DNA from: an uncultured Clostridia bacterium
GTDB lineage: Bacteria; Bacillota; Clostridia; Oscillospirales; Oscillospiraceae
NCBI GenBank assembly: GCA_947649615.1
Contig: CANSSG010000013.1
Span: 1 to 64,000 of the forward strand
Length of the DNA: 64,000 nt
Direction: 5' to 3'
How positions within the stretch are numbered: position 1 is the stretch's first letter; each line of letters starts with the position of its first letter. This document shows positions 15,332-24,326 of this stretch, piece after piece. The notes beneath the pieces are model-generated. The model was not told where the DNA came from, did no database searches, and saw only the letters and a list, made by a program, of their open reading frames with translations. Made by a program: the position numbers and the translations under genes.

Positions 15332-17020
15332 TTACAGCGGATTCTCGTCAATCCACTTAGAGATGATCCCGCCGATCTCCTTGATGCAGCCGGGATCGTA
15401 GGGGACTTTCATCCCCGCATTGCGGGCCAGCTCGTCGAAGGTTCTGGTGCCGCCCTGGTCTACAAAGGCCAAGTACCGCTTCCAGGCGTCCTGGCGGTCC
15501 GTCATGGACGCCGTCCAGAACTGGAAGGCCATGGTCTGGGCCATGCAATAATCAATATAGTAGAAGGGATACATATAAATATGGAGCTGCTGCTGCCACC
15601 ACGCGCCGCGGCTGTAGAACGGCGCATCCTCATAATCGCGCCAGGGACGGTATTTGGCTTCCAGTTCCAGCCACACCTGGTTGCGCTGGTCCGGCGTCAT
15701 ATCCGGATTTTCATAAACGCGGTGCTGGAACTCATCCACCATGCAGCCGTAGGGAATGAAAATCAGGGAATCCTCACAGTGGCCAATCTCATACTTGCGG
15801 GTCTGCGGCCCAAAGAACTTATCATGCCAAGGCGAGGTCAAAAACTCCATAGACATGGAGTGGGTCTCGCAGCCCTCCATGGTGGGGCTTATCAGCGCGG
15901 ACAAATATCCCTTCCGCGCGGCCCGGTAGTCGGCGAAGGCATGGCCCGCTTCATGGGTAAGCACGTCCACATCCCCGCTGGTGCCATTGAAGTTGGAGAA
16001 GATAAACGGCGCCTTGTAGATGGGGAAGCTGGTGCAGTAGCCGCCGGGGGCCTTGCCGTCCTTGCTCAGGACGTCCAGCAGTTCGCCGTCATAGAGGAAG
16101 TCAATGAACTCTTTCGTTTCCTCACTGAGGGCGTGGTACATCTCCCGCCCTGCGGCCAAAATCTCATCCGGCGTCCCCTGGGGCTTGGCGTTGCCGTCGG
16201 GGAACAGGAGACTGTCGTCATAAAACTTCAACGCGTCCACGCCGATACGCTCCGCCTGGTCCTTTTTCACCTTAGCCACCAGGGGTACCAGGTCGGCGGC
16301 GATCTGCTCCCGGAAAGCGGCGCATTCCTTTGGACCCCAGCAGTTGCGGCCCAGGCGGTCGTAGCCCAGGGGAATGTAATTCTCATACCCCATGGCCTTG
16401 CCCTGCTTGTCGCGGTTTTTCACCAGCTTGTCATACAGCTCATCCAACTGTTCCCGGTGGGCCTCGAACCAGCCGCCCTTAGCGGCAAAAGCGGCCTTAC
16501 GGACGGCCCGGTCAGGGCTTTGCATATACGGACCCAGCTTGGGCAGGGGCAGCATCTCGCCCTCCCATTCCACAGCGGCGGAGGCATAAAGCTTCTGATA
16601 TTCGCTTTGCAGCTTATTTTCCTCCTGCATCAGATCCATGATCTCCGGCTTCATGCAGCGGACGGAAATTTCCATGTTCTTAAACAGCAGGGAACCAAAC
16701 CGCTCCTCCAACTGGGGGCGGAAGGGGGAGTGGAGCATGGCAAGGTCAATTTTCTGCCCCATTTCCTGGAGGGCGGGGCTGATTTCGTCAATATAGTCGT
16801 TTTCCTTGTCATAAAACTCGTCCTTGGTGTCGATCGTATGGCGGACGTAGGCCAGGGAGCAGAGGGTATTGATCTCCTTGCTCTTTTCCTCATAAGCCAG
16901 GTAGGCGTCAATCTGCTCCTGGGCGGAGGCGGCGGAGGTGATGCGCTCCAAAACCGCGGCAGACTCTTTCTTAATTTCCTCCAAATCAGGGCGGGTATAG
17001 GGCATTTCACTGAATTTCAT
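15332..17020 (-). CDS. pepF: M3-family oligoendopeptidase
   Basis: A 562-residue zinc oligopeptidase of the M3 (PepF/thimet) family. The zinc motif HEAGH is in LTHEAGHAFADY (about residue 355), with the third ligand Glu in MEGCETHSMSMEF. The conserved C-terminal YIDYCMAQTMAFQFW and the GGYCTSFP substrate-lid segment are present. Length is normal and there is no signal peptide, so it acts on peptides in the cytoplasm. It follows pepD by 79 bp on the same strand, suggesting a peptide-utilisation group pepD-pepF. Confidence 0.92.
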   Translation of the reverse strand: MKFSEMPYTRPDLEEIKKESAAVLERITSAASAQEQIDAYLAYEEKSKEINTLCSLAYVRHTIDTKDEFYDKENDYIDEISPALQEMGQKIDLAMLHSPFRPQLEERFGSLLFKNMEISVRCMKPEIMDLMQEENKLQSEYQKLYASAAVEWEGEMLPLPKLGPYMQSPDRAVRKAAFAAKGGWFEAHREQLDELYDKLVKNRDKQGKAMGYENYIPLGYDRLGRNCWGPKECAAFREQIAADLVPLVAKVKKDQAERIGVDALKFYDDSLLFPDGNAKPQGTPDEILAAGREMYHALSEETKEFIDFLYDGELLDVLSKDGKAPGGYCTSFPIYKAPFIFSNFNGTSGDVDVLTHEAGHAFADYRAARKGYLSALISPTMEGCETHSMSMEFLTSPWHDKFFGPQTRKYEIGHCEDSLIFIPYGCMVDEFQHRVYENPDMTPDQRNQVWLELEAKYRPWRDYEDAPFYSRGAWWQQQLHIYMYPFYYIDYCMAQTMAFQFWTASMTDRQDAWKRYLAFVDQGGTRTFDELARNAGMKVPYDPGCIKEIGGIISKWIDENPL

Positions 17021-17099
17021 AAGGCTTTTCCAATCCTTTCCATATTTGTTTTAAGAGCTTGTACTCGTAGACGGCGTCAAACGCCTGTGAATACAGGCT

Positions 17100-18500
17100 T
17101 TAAAGCTGTGCCAGCACTGCCAGCAGGTAATCCCAGCTCCGCCGGACGGAGGATACGGACAGCCGTTCCCTGGGGCTGTGGATGTCCTGCATATCCGGGC
17201 CAATGGACACGGCGTCCAGCCCGGGCAGCTTCTCCGCCAGCAGGCCGCATTCCAATCCCGCGTGGATGGTCTCCACCACCGCGTCCTTGCCGGACATCTC
17301 CCGGTAGACCCGGACCATCACGTCCCGCAGCCGGGAATCCGGACGGTACTCCCAGGCGGGATAATCCCCCCGCCGGCCGAAGCTTGCGCCGCAGCCGTCC
17401 GCCAGGGCCTTGAGCTTTTCAATCAGCCCCTCTTTTTCCGCCGCCACGGAGCTGCGTACGCTCCAGGTCAGCCGCAGGCTTCCGCCCTCCAGCCGCAGAA
17501 TCCCCAGGTTCAAGGATGTGCGGACCTGCCCCGGCAGATCAGGCTCCATGGCCTGTACGCCGTTGGGCGCGGAGAGGATCAGGCTGACGGCCTTACGGCT
17601 GTCCTCTACAGAAAGGGCGTCCACCGGCCCGCTGGGCGCTGCGGTAAAGGCGCAGGCCGCCCCGGCCATGGCCTCCCGGAATTTCCCCGCCGCGTTGGCC
17701 GCCTGCTCCTCCGGCAGGAGGAACACCGCCTTGGCCCGGTCAGGGATGGCGTTGTCCTGCTCGCCGCCGTAGAGGGACACCAGCCGCGCGTCCGGCAGCG
17801 TCCGCAGGCATTCCGCCAGCACCCGGTTAGCGTTGGGGATATTTTTGTGAATCTCCGTACCGGAGTGTCCGCCGGGGAGGCCGCTCAGCTCCAGGGTGCA
17901 GAGTTTGCCGGACGCCTCCCGGACGGGCAGGGCGGCTTCCAGGTCACACCGCGCCCCACCGGCGCAGCCCACAGTCAGTACGCCTTCCGCTTCGCTGTCC
18001 AGGTTGATAAGCAGCCGCCCCTGCAAATCAGAGCAATCCAGCCCCGCCGCGCCCAGAAGGCCGATCTCCTCGTCCACGGTAAACACCGCTTCCACCGGCG
18101 GATGGGGAATGCCGTCGCTGTCCAGCAGGGCCATCATCATAGCCGCCGCCGCGCCGTCGTCGCCGCCCAGGCTGGTACCCTCCGCCTTCAGCCAATCCCC
18201 GTCCAGGGCCAGCTTCAGCGGGTCCCGGCCGAAGTCGTGGTCCACGCCGGGGTCTTTCACGCAGACCATGTCCAGATGGCCCTGCAAAATCACCGCCGGG
18301 CGGCCCTCATAGCCGGGGGCTGCGTCCTTCCAGACAACCACATTCCCCAACCCGTCCCTGCGGCAGCGCAGGCCCCGCGTCCGGGAGAAGTCCTCCACCC
18401 ATCCGCTGACGGCGGCGGTGTGTCCGGATTCGTGAGGGATGCGGGTCAGTTCCTCGAAAAAGGCAAACACCTTTTTCGGCTCCATGTTTGTTAAATCCAT
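17100..18500 (-). CDS. pepD: Aminoacyl-histidine dipeptidase (M20C, PepD)
   Basis: A 466-residue M20 metallopeptidase that hydrolyses Xaa-His and many other dipeptides. Metal-centre motifs: ILQGHLDMVC (H, D), LGGDDGAAAAMMMALLD (bridging Asp), FTVDEEIGLLGA (catalytic and metal Glu), NLDSE, then ETIHAGLECGLL near the C-terminus. The inserted lid domain (about residues 185-400) is intact and length is normal. It lies 25 bp downstream of asnA, so asnA-pepD are probably co-transcribed. Confidence 0.93.
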   Translation of the reverse strand: MDLTNMEPKKVFAFFEELTRIPHESGHTAAVSGWVEDFSRTRGLRCRRDGLGNVVVWKDAAPGYEGRPAVILQGHLDMVCVKDPGVDHDFGRDPLKLALDGDWLKAEGTSLGGDDGAAAAMMMALLDSDGIPHPPVEAVFTVDEEIGLLGAAGLDCSDLQGRLLINLDSEAEGVLTVGCAGGARCDLEAALPVREASGKLCTLELSGLPGGHSGTEIHKNIPNANRVLAECLRTLPDARLVSLYGGEQDNAIPDRAKAVFLLPEEQAANAAGKFREAMAGAACAFTAAPSGPVDALSVEDSRKAVSLILSAPNGVQAMEPDLPGQVRTSLNLGILRLEGGSLRLTWSVRSSVAAEKEGLIEKLKALADGCGASFGRRGDYPAWEYRPDSRLRDVMVRVYREMSGKDAVVETIHAGLECGLLAEKLPGLDAVSIGPDMQDIHSPRERLSVSSVRRSWDYLLAVLAQL

Positions 18501-18525
18501 CGTTTTTCCTCCTTATACAAGCTTT

Positions 18526-19539
18526 TCAAAGCAATTGTATGCCATATTCCCCGCAGGTATCCAAGGTCTCCTGATCCCACAGGCTCACCTGGACCTCGCC
18601 AATGTGGCAGCAGCCGATCATCAGCATGCACAGCCGGCTCTGGCCGATGCCGCCGCCCATGGTCAGGGGCAGCTCGTTGTTGAGCAGCATTTTGTGGAAG
18701 GGCAGCGCCCGCCGCTCCTCACATCCGGCCAAAGCAAGCTGCCGGTCCAGGCTCTCCGGGTCCACCCGGATGCCCATGGAGCTAATTTCAAAAGCCCGGC
18801 CCAGCACATCGTTCCACATAAGGATGTCGCCGTTCAGCTCCCAGTCGTCATAGTCCGGGGCGCGGCCATCGTGCTTCTTGCCGCTTTTCAAGGTCTTGCC
18901 GATCTGCATGAGGAACACGGTTTTCCGGCCCTCCCGCATATAGGCGGTTTCCCGCTCATTGGGGGTCAGGTGGGGGTACATGTACTCCAACTCCTGGGTG
19001 GTAATAAAGCTGACTTCCCGTTCCAGCCGGGTCTTTACCTGGGGGAAGGCGCGCCGCAGGGCGTCGCAGGTGTCGCACACCGCGCCCACGATGGAGCGGA
19101 CGGTGTATTGCAGGAAGTCCATATTCCGGTCCACCCGGGTAATCACCTTTTCCCAGTCCCATTGATCCACATAGACAGAGTGGATATTGTCCAGGCTCTC
19201 ATCCCGCCGGATGGCGTTCATATCGGTATACAAGCCGTTGCCGGGGTAGAAGCCGTACCGCTTCAGCGCCAGCCGCTTCCATTTGGCCAGGGAGTGGACA
19301 ACCTCCCCCTGGGCGCCGCCCACGGCGGGGATGTCGAAGCCCACGGGCCGCTCCACGCCGTTAAGGTTGTCGTTCAAGCCGGAGTCCCTGTCCACGAACA
19401 GCGGCGCGGACACCCGGCGGAGGTTCAGCGCGAACTTCAAATTTTCCTGGAAGCTGCTTTTGACGAACTCGATGGCCCGCTGCATATCGTAGCCATAGAG
19501 GGGGGAGCGGTAGCCCTGGGGGATGGTGCAGGTGTTCAT
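18526..19539 (-). CDS. asnA: Aspartate-ammonia ligase (asparagine synthetase A)
   Basis: A 337-residue enzyme making asparagine from aspartate, ammonia and ATP. Class-II-synthetase-like motifs are evident: ISAPLFV-type RVSAPLFVDRDSGLNDNLNGVERPV split over residues ~45-70, VHSLAKWKRLAL, GLYTDMNAIRRDE, YVDQWDWE, and TMGGGIGQSRLCM near the C-terminus. The ATG at 19539 is 7 bp after GAGGAGG; an upstream ATG at 19557 lacks a site. pepD follows closely. No T-box leader could be recognised upstream. Confidence 0.95.
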   Translation of the reverse strand: MNTCTIPQGYRSPLYGYDMQRAIEFVKSSFQENLKFALNLRRVSAPLFVDRDSGLNDNLNGVERPVGFDIPAVGGAQGEVVHSLAKWKRLALKRYGFYPGNGLYTDMNAIRRDESLDNIHSVYVDQWDWEKVITRVDRNMDFLQYTVRSIVGAVCDTCDALRRAFPQVKTRLEREVSFITTQELEYMYPHLTPNERETAYMREGRKTVFLMQIGKTLKSGKKHDGRAPDYDDWELNGDILMWNDVLGRAFEISSMGIRVDPESLDRQLALAGCEERRALPFHKMLLNNELPLTMGGGIGQSRLCMLMIGCCHIGEVQVSLWDQETLDTCGEYGIQLL

Positions 19540-19640
19540 TTCATTGCCTCCTCGCATTGGGATAAATTCTCACGGCCTTTATCATACACTATTCTCCGGG
19601 AAAAACCAATACTTTAACAAGAAAAATCTTCCGCCGGAGC

Positions 19641-19678
19641 AAAAAAAGCGTACCCCGGAACGCGTGTGCGTTCCGGGG
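19641..19678 (-). terminator. Terminator of the HtrA gene
   Basis: Stem CCCCGGAACGC/GCGTTCCGGGG (19653-19663 with 19668-19678), followed on the minus strand by TACGC and seven T. Confidence 0.85.
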
Positions 19679-19743
19679 CATGCCCCATCCTTGCGGACGG
19701 AAGAAAAGAGAGAGGGGTGAAGAGAAAAAACTCGTAAGCTGTG

Positions 19744-21123
19744 TCAAGCGGCGGGCTGCCCATAGCTGCTGCGGAAGAACTGGTTAAAGAAGTTTTCCAT
19801 GCTGCCATACCCGCCATAGGAGCCGTCGTAATAGCCGTCCCCGTAGCCTTCCGGCTGCTGGGGTGCAGACTGGGGCTTGGCGTCCTCCTCGGGCATATCC
19901 AAGGTGCTGCCGAAGGTGATTTCCGTGGTATACACCTGGCCGTCCCGGACGTAGGTCACCGTGGCCGTGTCCCCCGCCTGGTAGGACTTGCTGCCCACCG
20001 CGGCGGACAGGTCGCTGCCGGAGGTGATGGTGGTGGTGCCAAGCATCGTGATGACATCCCCCGCCTGCAAACCTGCCGCCTCGGCGGGTCCGCCCTCAGT
20101 GACCTCCACCAGATAGGCGCCGCTTCGTACGCCGGTCTGGGGATAGTTGGACGCGTTGTCCCGGCGTACGCCCATGTAGGCGTGGCTGGTAACCTGCCCG
20201 TTTTCCATGATGTCCTTGAGCATATTCAAAACGTCGTCGATCGGAATGGCGAAGCCCAATCCCTCGGCGGCGGAACCGTTGCCGGTGGAGGAAGTCTTGG
20301 CGGTGATGATGCCCACCACCTCGCCGTAGCTGTTAAAAAGGGGGCCGCCGGAGTTGCCGGGATTGATGGCGGTATCCACCTGGATCATATTAAAGGGCGT
20401 ACCGTCCAGGTTGATTTCCCGGTCCAGGCAGGACACCACGCCATGGGTCAGAGAGAAGGTCAATTCGCCCAGGGGGTTGCCAATGGTAGACACTTCCTCC
20501 CCCACCGCCAGGTTGGCGGAGGAACCGAGCACTACGGGCTTCAGCTTGGTCTCGCCCGGCTCCACCTTCAGTACGGCGATGTCATAGTCCGCGTCGCCGC
20601 CCACCACCTCGGCGGCCAGGGACGTCCCATCGTTCAAGGTAACCTGGACGGAGGTGGCGTTTTTGATGACGTGGTAATTGGTGGCGATATAGCCGTCGGC
20701 GGTGAGGACAAAGCCGCTGCCCGCGCTGGGCGCTTCCACCGGCTGGCCGAAGAAGTTGTACCCGGCCAGCGTAGAGGTGTTGATGCTCACGCAGCTATCC
20801 ACATTGGCCTGGTAGAGCTGGGTAAAGGTCAATTTCTCATTGCCGTTGACGCTGACGGTAGATACCTCGGTAAGGGGGCGGCTGCTGAGCATGACCTGGC
20901 TTTGGTTTTTGCTGTTGCCCTGGATCAGCCAACCGGCCCCGAAGCCGCCTCCCAGCAGCAGCGCGCCGCACAAAACCCCTGCGACGATTTTTTTCGCCCC
21001 GCCCTTTTTTCTGGACGGGACCGCCGCAGGCACCTGCCGGGGCTGGAAGCCGCCGCTGTCGGAGCGGTAGCTGTAGTGGTATTCGTAATCGCTTCTGTTC
21101 TGTTCGTTATAATCGTTATACAT
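19744..21123 (-). CDS. htrA: HtrA/DegP-type membrane-anchored serine protease with PDZ domain
   Basis: A 459-residue envelope quality-control protease. A cytoplasmic Tyr/Asp-rich N-terminus (1-40) is followed by one membrane helix (~44-66). The trypsin-like domain has H151 (TNYHVI), D181 (DYDIAVLKV) and S258 (NPGNSGGPL). A PDZ domain (~325-410) follows, then a Tyr/Gly-rich tail (GYGDGYYDGSYGGYGS). The layout matches Gram-positive HtrA anchored outside the membrane. The ATG follows AAGGAGACG. Monocistronic: own promoter and strong terminator. Confidence 0.93.
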   Translation of the reverse strand: MYNDYNEQNRSDYEYHYSYRSDSGGFQPRQVPAAVPSRKKGGAKKIVAGVLCGALLLGGGFGAGWLIQGNSKNQSQVMLSSRPLTEVSTVSVNGNEKLTFTQLYQANVDSCVSINTSTLAGYNFFGQPVEAPSAGSGFVLTADGYIATNYHVIKNATSVQVTLNDGTSLAAEVVGGDADYDIAVLKVEPGETKLKPVVLGSSANLAVGEEVSTIGNPLGELTFSLTHGVVSCLDREINLDGTPFNMIQVDTAINPGNSGGPLFNSYGEVVGIITAKTSSTGNGSAAEGLGFAIPIDDVLNMLKDIMENGQVTSHAYMGVRRDNASNYPQTGVRSGAYLVEVTEGGPAEAAGLQAGDVITMLGTTTITSGSDLSAAVGSKSYQAGDTATVTYVRDGQVYTTEITFGSTLDMPEEDAKPQSAPQQPEGYGDGYYDGSYGGYGSMENFFNQFFRSSYGQPAA

Positions 21124-21184
21124 AAGATCGTCTCCTTATGAAAATTCCCATTTTTGCTTCCGCCGGCGGCGTTTGCTTTCGATA

Positions 21185-21212
21185 GTGTTAGGATACAAGG
21201 GATTTATGTCAA
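21185..21212 (-). promoter_or_regulatory. Putative promoter of htrA
   Basis: Minus strand TTGACA (21212-21207), 16-bp spacer, TAACAC (21190-21185). The -10 is weak. Confidence 0.45.
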
Positions 21213-21273
21213 AAATATGAAGAAACTTCGTAGAGATTATAAACAATTCGAATACAATTTATGAAGAACCCGG

Positions 21274-21316
21274 CAAAAAGGCCCTCCGCAGGCGTTCATG
21301 CCCGCAGAGGGCCTTT
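21274..21316 (-). terminator. Terminator after the PilZ-like gene
   Basis: On the minus strand AAAGGCCCTCTGCGGGC pairs with GCCTGCGGAGGGCCTTT and ends in TTTTTGCC. Confidence 0.8.
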
Positions 21317-21343
21317 CCGGCGGCCCGCCTATGATACAGGTTC

Positions 21344-22042
21344 TCAATTTTTCCCCCGCTGCTTCCGCTGGACAGCGAAGATATTCTGGGTAATTTTCTC
21401 CTGGTCGTTCTCGTTCAGCTCCAGGAAGCGGCAGCCGTACTCCAGCCGGTCCTCCCCCCTGTCGATTACCCGAATGATTTCGCAGTACATGGCGGAGATG
21501 TCCCGGTCTTCCAGCAGCTTGACCTTCAGCAGGAACTTATCGCCCTCCCGATACGCAAAGTCCGAGGAGATGCATGCCCCGCCCACGCTGATATTGAGCA
21601 GCTTGCAGGCCTTTTCCCCCGCGTTCAGCCCGCCGAAGGTGGTGGCGGTGGCGTCTATATTGGTATCCAGCCGGAAGAAGGCCCGGTCGTTGGTGATACG
21701 GATCAGCGCCAGGTCCTCCACCTTCCACACATGCTTCGGCAGGGGCGAGATCGTCCCTTCCATATAAACCGCCTTCCGGTCGCGGTCGTAATAGCCTCGG
21801 ATCTGCACCCGCACCGGCTCCGCGTCTTCCGGCGGCTCCTCCGCGGCTTCGGAATATTGATGCAGTTCGGCGGCGTTTCCATGCAGGCACATCAGCTTTG
21901 CCACGAACAGCAGCTCTCCGGCAAAGGTGGTCACCTCCACCCGCATGCCGGCGTAAGCTTCCAGTTCATTTTCCTCCGCCTGCACCGGCGCTTCGGTTTT
22001 TTTATCCCCGCCTTTTTTGCGGAGCAGTTCCCATAATCCCAC
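21344..22042 (-). CDS. PilZ-domain-like protein
   Basis: A 232-residue soluble protein. The C-terminal half resembles PilZ, the c-di-GMP-binding beta-barrel: FFRLDTNIDATAT (a degenerate RxxxR stretch), then KLLNISVGGACI in place of the usual DxSxxG, EGDKFLLKVKLL and YGCRFLELNENDQEKI. The N-terminal part (about residues 25-110) may be a YcgR-N-like partner domain. Start is GTG after GGGAGGC. With the arginine/DxSxxG motifs altered, c-di-GMP binding is uncertain. The neighbouring topoisomerase gene is 103 bp upstream. Confidence 0.6.
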   Translation of the reverse strand: MGLWELLRKKGGDKKTEAPVQAEENELEAYAGMRVEVTTFAGELLFVAKLMCLHGNAAELHQYSEAAEEPPEDAEPVRVQIRGYYDRDRKAVYMEGTISPLPKHVWKVEDLALIRITNDRAFFRLDTNIDATATTFGGLNAGEKACKLLNISVGGACISSDFAYREGDKFLLKVKLLEDRDISAMYCEIIRVIDRGEDRLEYGCRFLELNENDQEKITQNIFAVQRKQRGKN

Positions 22043-22144
22043 AATAGCCTCCCATTCCCCGGCCAGACCGGGGGGATTGATTTTATAGGGATATTATAGA
22101 GCAAACCTCCGGCGATGGCAAGGAATTTTTTGCAGACGCCCCTC

Positions 22145-24145
22145 TCACGACAGATCCGCCAGGTCGAGGAACTTATACCCCTCGTTGGCGATATGCTCCT
22201 TCCGCCCCTGCAAATTATCGCCCTCCAGCAGCTCGAACATATAGCTGGTAGCTTCCGCGTCGGTAGGCATGACCTTGATAAGCCGCCTCGTCTCCGGGTT
22301 CATGGTCGTCAGCCACATCATATCCGGGTCGTTCTCGCCCAGGCCCTTGGAGCGGTCGATTTTATATTTCTTCCCTTCCAGCTTCCGGACGATGTCGCCC
22401 TTTTCCTTTTCGGAGTAAGCGAACCACGTCTTATCCCCGCAGTTGATTTCAAACAGCGGCGATTCCGCGATATACACATACCCCTCTTCGATCAAGGTAG
22501 GGCAGAGCCGGTAGATCATGGTCAGGATCAACGTCCGGATCTGATAGCCGTCCACGTCGGCGTCGGTGCAGATGACCACCTTGCTCCACCGCAGGTTATT
22601 GAGGTCGAAGCTGCTCAAATCCTTCACATGCTTGTTCTGCACCTCCACGCCGCAGCCCAGGACCTTCATCAGGTCGGTAATGATTTCGCTTTTAAATATC
22701 CGGTTATAGTCGGCCTTCAGGCAGTTCAGGATTTTACCCCGCACGGGCATGATCCCCTGGAACTCCGCGTCCCGGCTGAGCTTGACGCTGCCCAGGGCGG
22801 AGTCGCCCTCCACGATGTAGATTTCCCGGCGGCTCACATCCTTGGTCCGGCAGTCCACGAACTTCTGCACCCGGTTGGCGATGTCAATGGAGCCGGAGAG
22901 CTTCTTTTTCACATTAAGCCGCGCTTTTTCCGCCTGTTCCCGGCTGCGCTTGTTAATGAGCACCTGCTCGGCGATGCGGGCGGCGGCGGCGGGATTTTCG
23001 ATGAAATAGATTTCCAGGCGGCTGCGGAGGAACTCGGCCATGGCGTCCTGTACGAACTTGTTGGTAATGGCCTTTTTGGTTTGGTTTTCATAGCTGGTCT
23101 GGGTGGAAAAATTGCTGCTGACCAGCACCAGGCAGTCCTCGACATCCGCCCAGGTAATTTTGCTTTCGCTCTTTTGATATTTGTTGTTCTGGCGGAGCCA
23201 GCTGTCGACCGCCCCGACGAAGGCGGATTTGGCCGCCTTTTCCGGGCTTCCGCCGTGTTCCAGCCAACTGGAGTTATGGTAATGCTCGACAACCGCCGTC
23301 TTATTGGAAAAGCAGCAGGCCGCGGACAGCTTCACCTTATATTCGTCCTTGTCGGCCCGGTCCCGGCCCCGTTTTTCGGCTTCCCAGAAGACCGGCTCCG
23401 TTAGGGGTCCGTCCCCGGCCAATTCCGCCACATAGTCGGCAATGCCGTTTTCGTAGAGGAATTCCGTATTCTCGAACCGCCCCGCCGCAGTCTCCACCCG
23501 GAGCCGGAAGGTAATGCCGGCGTTGACCACCGCCTGCCGCTTCATGACCCCAGCGAAGTACTCCGGGGGGATATTGATGTCGGTAAAGACCTCCAAATCC
23601 GGGAGCCAGCGGGTGCGGGTGCCGGTTTTCCGCTTTGACAGGGGCTTTTTTTCCAACTCCCGGCCCTTTTCCCCGGTAATCTCGCCCTTTTTAAAATGAA
23701 GCTGGTACTCAAAACCGTCCCGCCATACGGTCACATCCATATAGTCGGACGCGTACTGGGTCGCGCAGGACCCCAAGCCGTTCAGCCCCAGGGAGAACTC
23801 ATAATTCTCCCCCTCGTTGTTGCCGTACTTGCCGCCTGCGTAAAGCTCGCAGAACACCAGCTCCCAGTTCCAGCGCTGTTCCTTTTCGTTCCAGTCCACG
23901 GGGCATCCCCGCCCCTGGTCCTCCACCTCCACGCTGTGGTCCAGGTACCGGGTGACGGTAATGAGCCTGCCGTGGCCCTCCCGGGCTTCGTCGATGGAGT
24001 TTGACAAAATTTCAAACACGGCGTGTTCGCAGCCCTCCAAGCCGTCGGAACCGAAGATCACGCCCGGGCGTTTCCGCACCCGGGCGGCGCCTTTAAGCGC
24101 GCTGATGGAGTCGTTGCCATAATTCTGCCTTTTTTCCGCTGCCAT
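22145..24145 (-). CDS. Type IIA topoisomerase subunit B (GyrB/ParE-like)
   Basis: A 666-residue ATPase subunit of a type IIA topoisomerase. GHKL ATPase motifs: FEILSNSIDEAREG (Asn binding Mg-ATP), VEDQGRGCPVDW, FSLGLNGLGSCATQYAS. The TOPRIM part has IVEGDSALGSVK, GKILNCLKADY and CTDADVDGYQI. The C-terminus with SKGLGENDPDMMW is conserved. It differs from housekeeping GyrB in details such as DADVDG context and length, and no gyrA/parC-type gene is in the window. I therefore call it a lone GyrB/ParE-type subunit. The start follows CGGAGGAAC. Confidence 0.88.
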   Translation of the reverse strand: MAAEKRQNYGNDSISALKGAARVRKRPGVIFGSDGLEGCEHAVFEILSNSIDEAREGHGRLITVTRYLDHSVEVEDQGRGCPVDWNEKEQRWNWELVFCELYAGGKYGNNEGENYEFSLGLNGLGSCATQYASDYMDVTVWRDGFEYQLHFKKGEITGEKGRELEKKPLSKRKTGTRTRWLPDLEVFTDINIPPEYFAGVMKRQAVVNAGITFRLRVETAAGRFENTEFLYENGIADYVAELAGDGPLTEPVFWEAEKRGRDRADKDEYKVKLSAACCFSNKTAVVEHYHNSSWLEHGGSPEKAAKSAFVGAVDSWLRQNNKYQKSESKITWADVEDCLVLVSSNFSTQTSYENQTKKAITNKFVQDAMAEFLRSRLEIYFIENPAAAARIAEQVLINKRSREQAEKARLNVKKKLSGSIDIANRVQKFVDCRTKDVSRREIYIVEGDSALGSVKLSRDAEFQGIMPVRGKILNCLKADYNRIFKSEIITDLMKVLGCGVEVQNKHVKDLSSFDLNNLRWSKVVICTDADVDGYQIRTLILTMIYRLCPTLIEEGYVYIAESPLFEINCGDKTWFAYSEKEKGDIVRKLEGKKYKIDRSKGLGENDPDMMWLTTMNPETRRLIKVMPTDAEATSYMFELLEGDNLQGRKEHIANEGYKFLDLADLS

Positions 24146-24179
24146 GTAGTTCCTCCGAAGTAAAATTTGCATGTTCCCC

Positions 24180-24208
24180 AGTATATCAAAAAAAACCGCC
24201 TGAGGCAA
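24180..24208 (-). promoter_or_regulatory. Sigma-A promoter of the topoisomerase gene
   Basis: Minus strand TTGCCT (24208-24203), 17-bp spacer, TATACT (24185-24180), 35 bp before the ATG. Confidence 0.75.
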
Positions 24209-24265
24209 GAGGAAAAAGGGAACATCTGTCCGCAAACTGCCGGAGACAACGCTTTTGACACGCAG

Positions 24266-24296
24266 AACGGCGCATGGACTGGCTCCATGCGCCGTT
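24266..24296 (-). terminator. Hairpin after the desulfidase gene
   Basis: Perfect 13-bp stem AACGGCGCATGGA/TCCATGCGCCGTT (24266-24278 with 24284-24296). No long T-run follows on the minus strand. Confidence 0.6.
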
Positions 24297-24326
24297 GTTG
24301 TACGATGGGACGCCCTGGCCTGCGGT

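Noticed and set aside
15581..17413. Very long plus-strand open frame opposite pepF and pepD
   Set aside because: It is the mirror of a GC-rich coding strand; its product is low-complexity, has no motif and runs across two real genes.
19540..19743. Possible T-box or other leader upstream of asnA
   Set aside because: No T-box sequence or specifier loop was found; the strong hairpin there terminates htrA.
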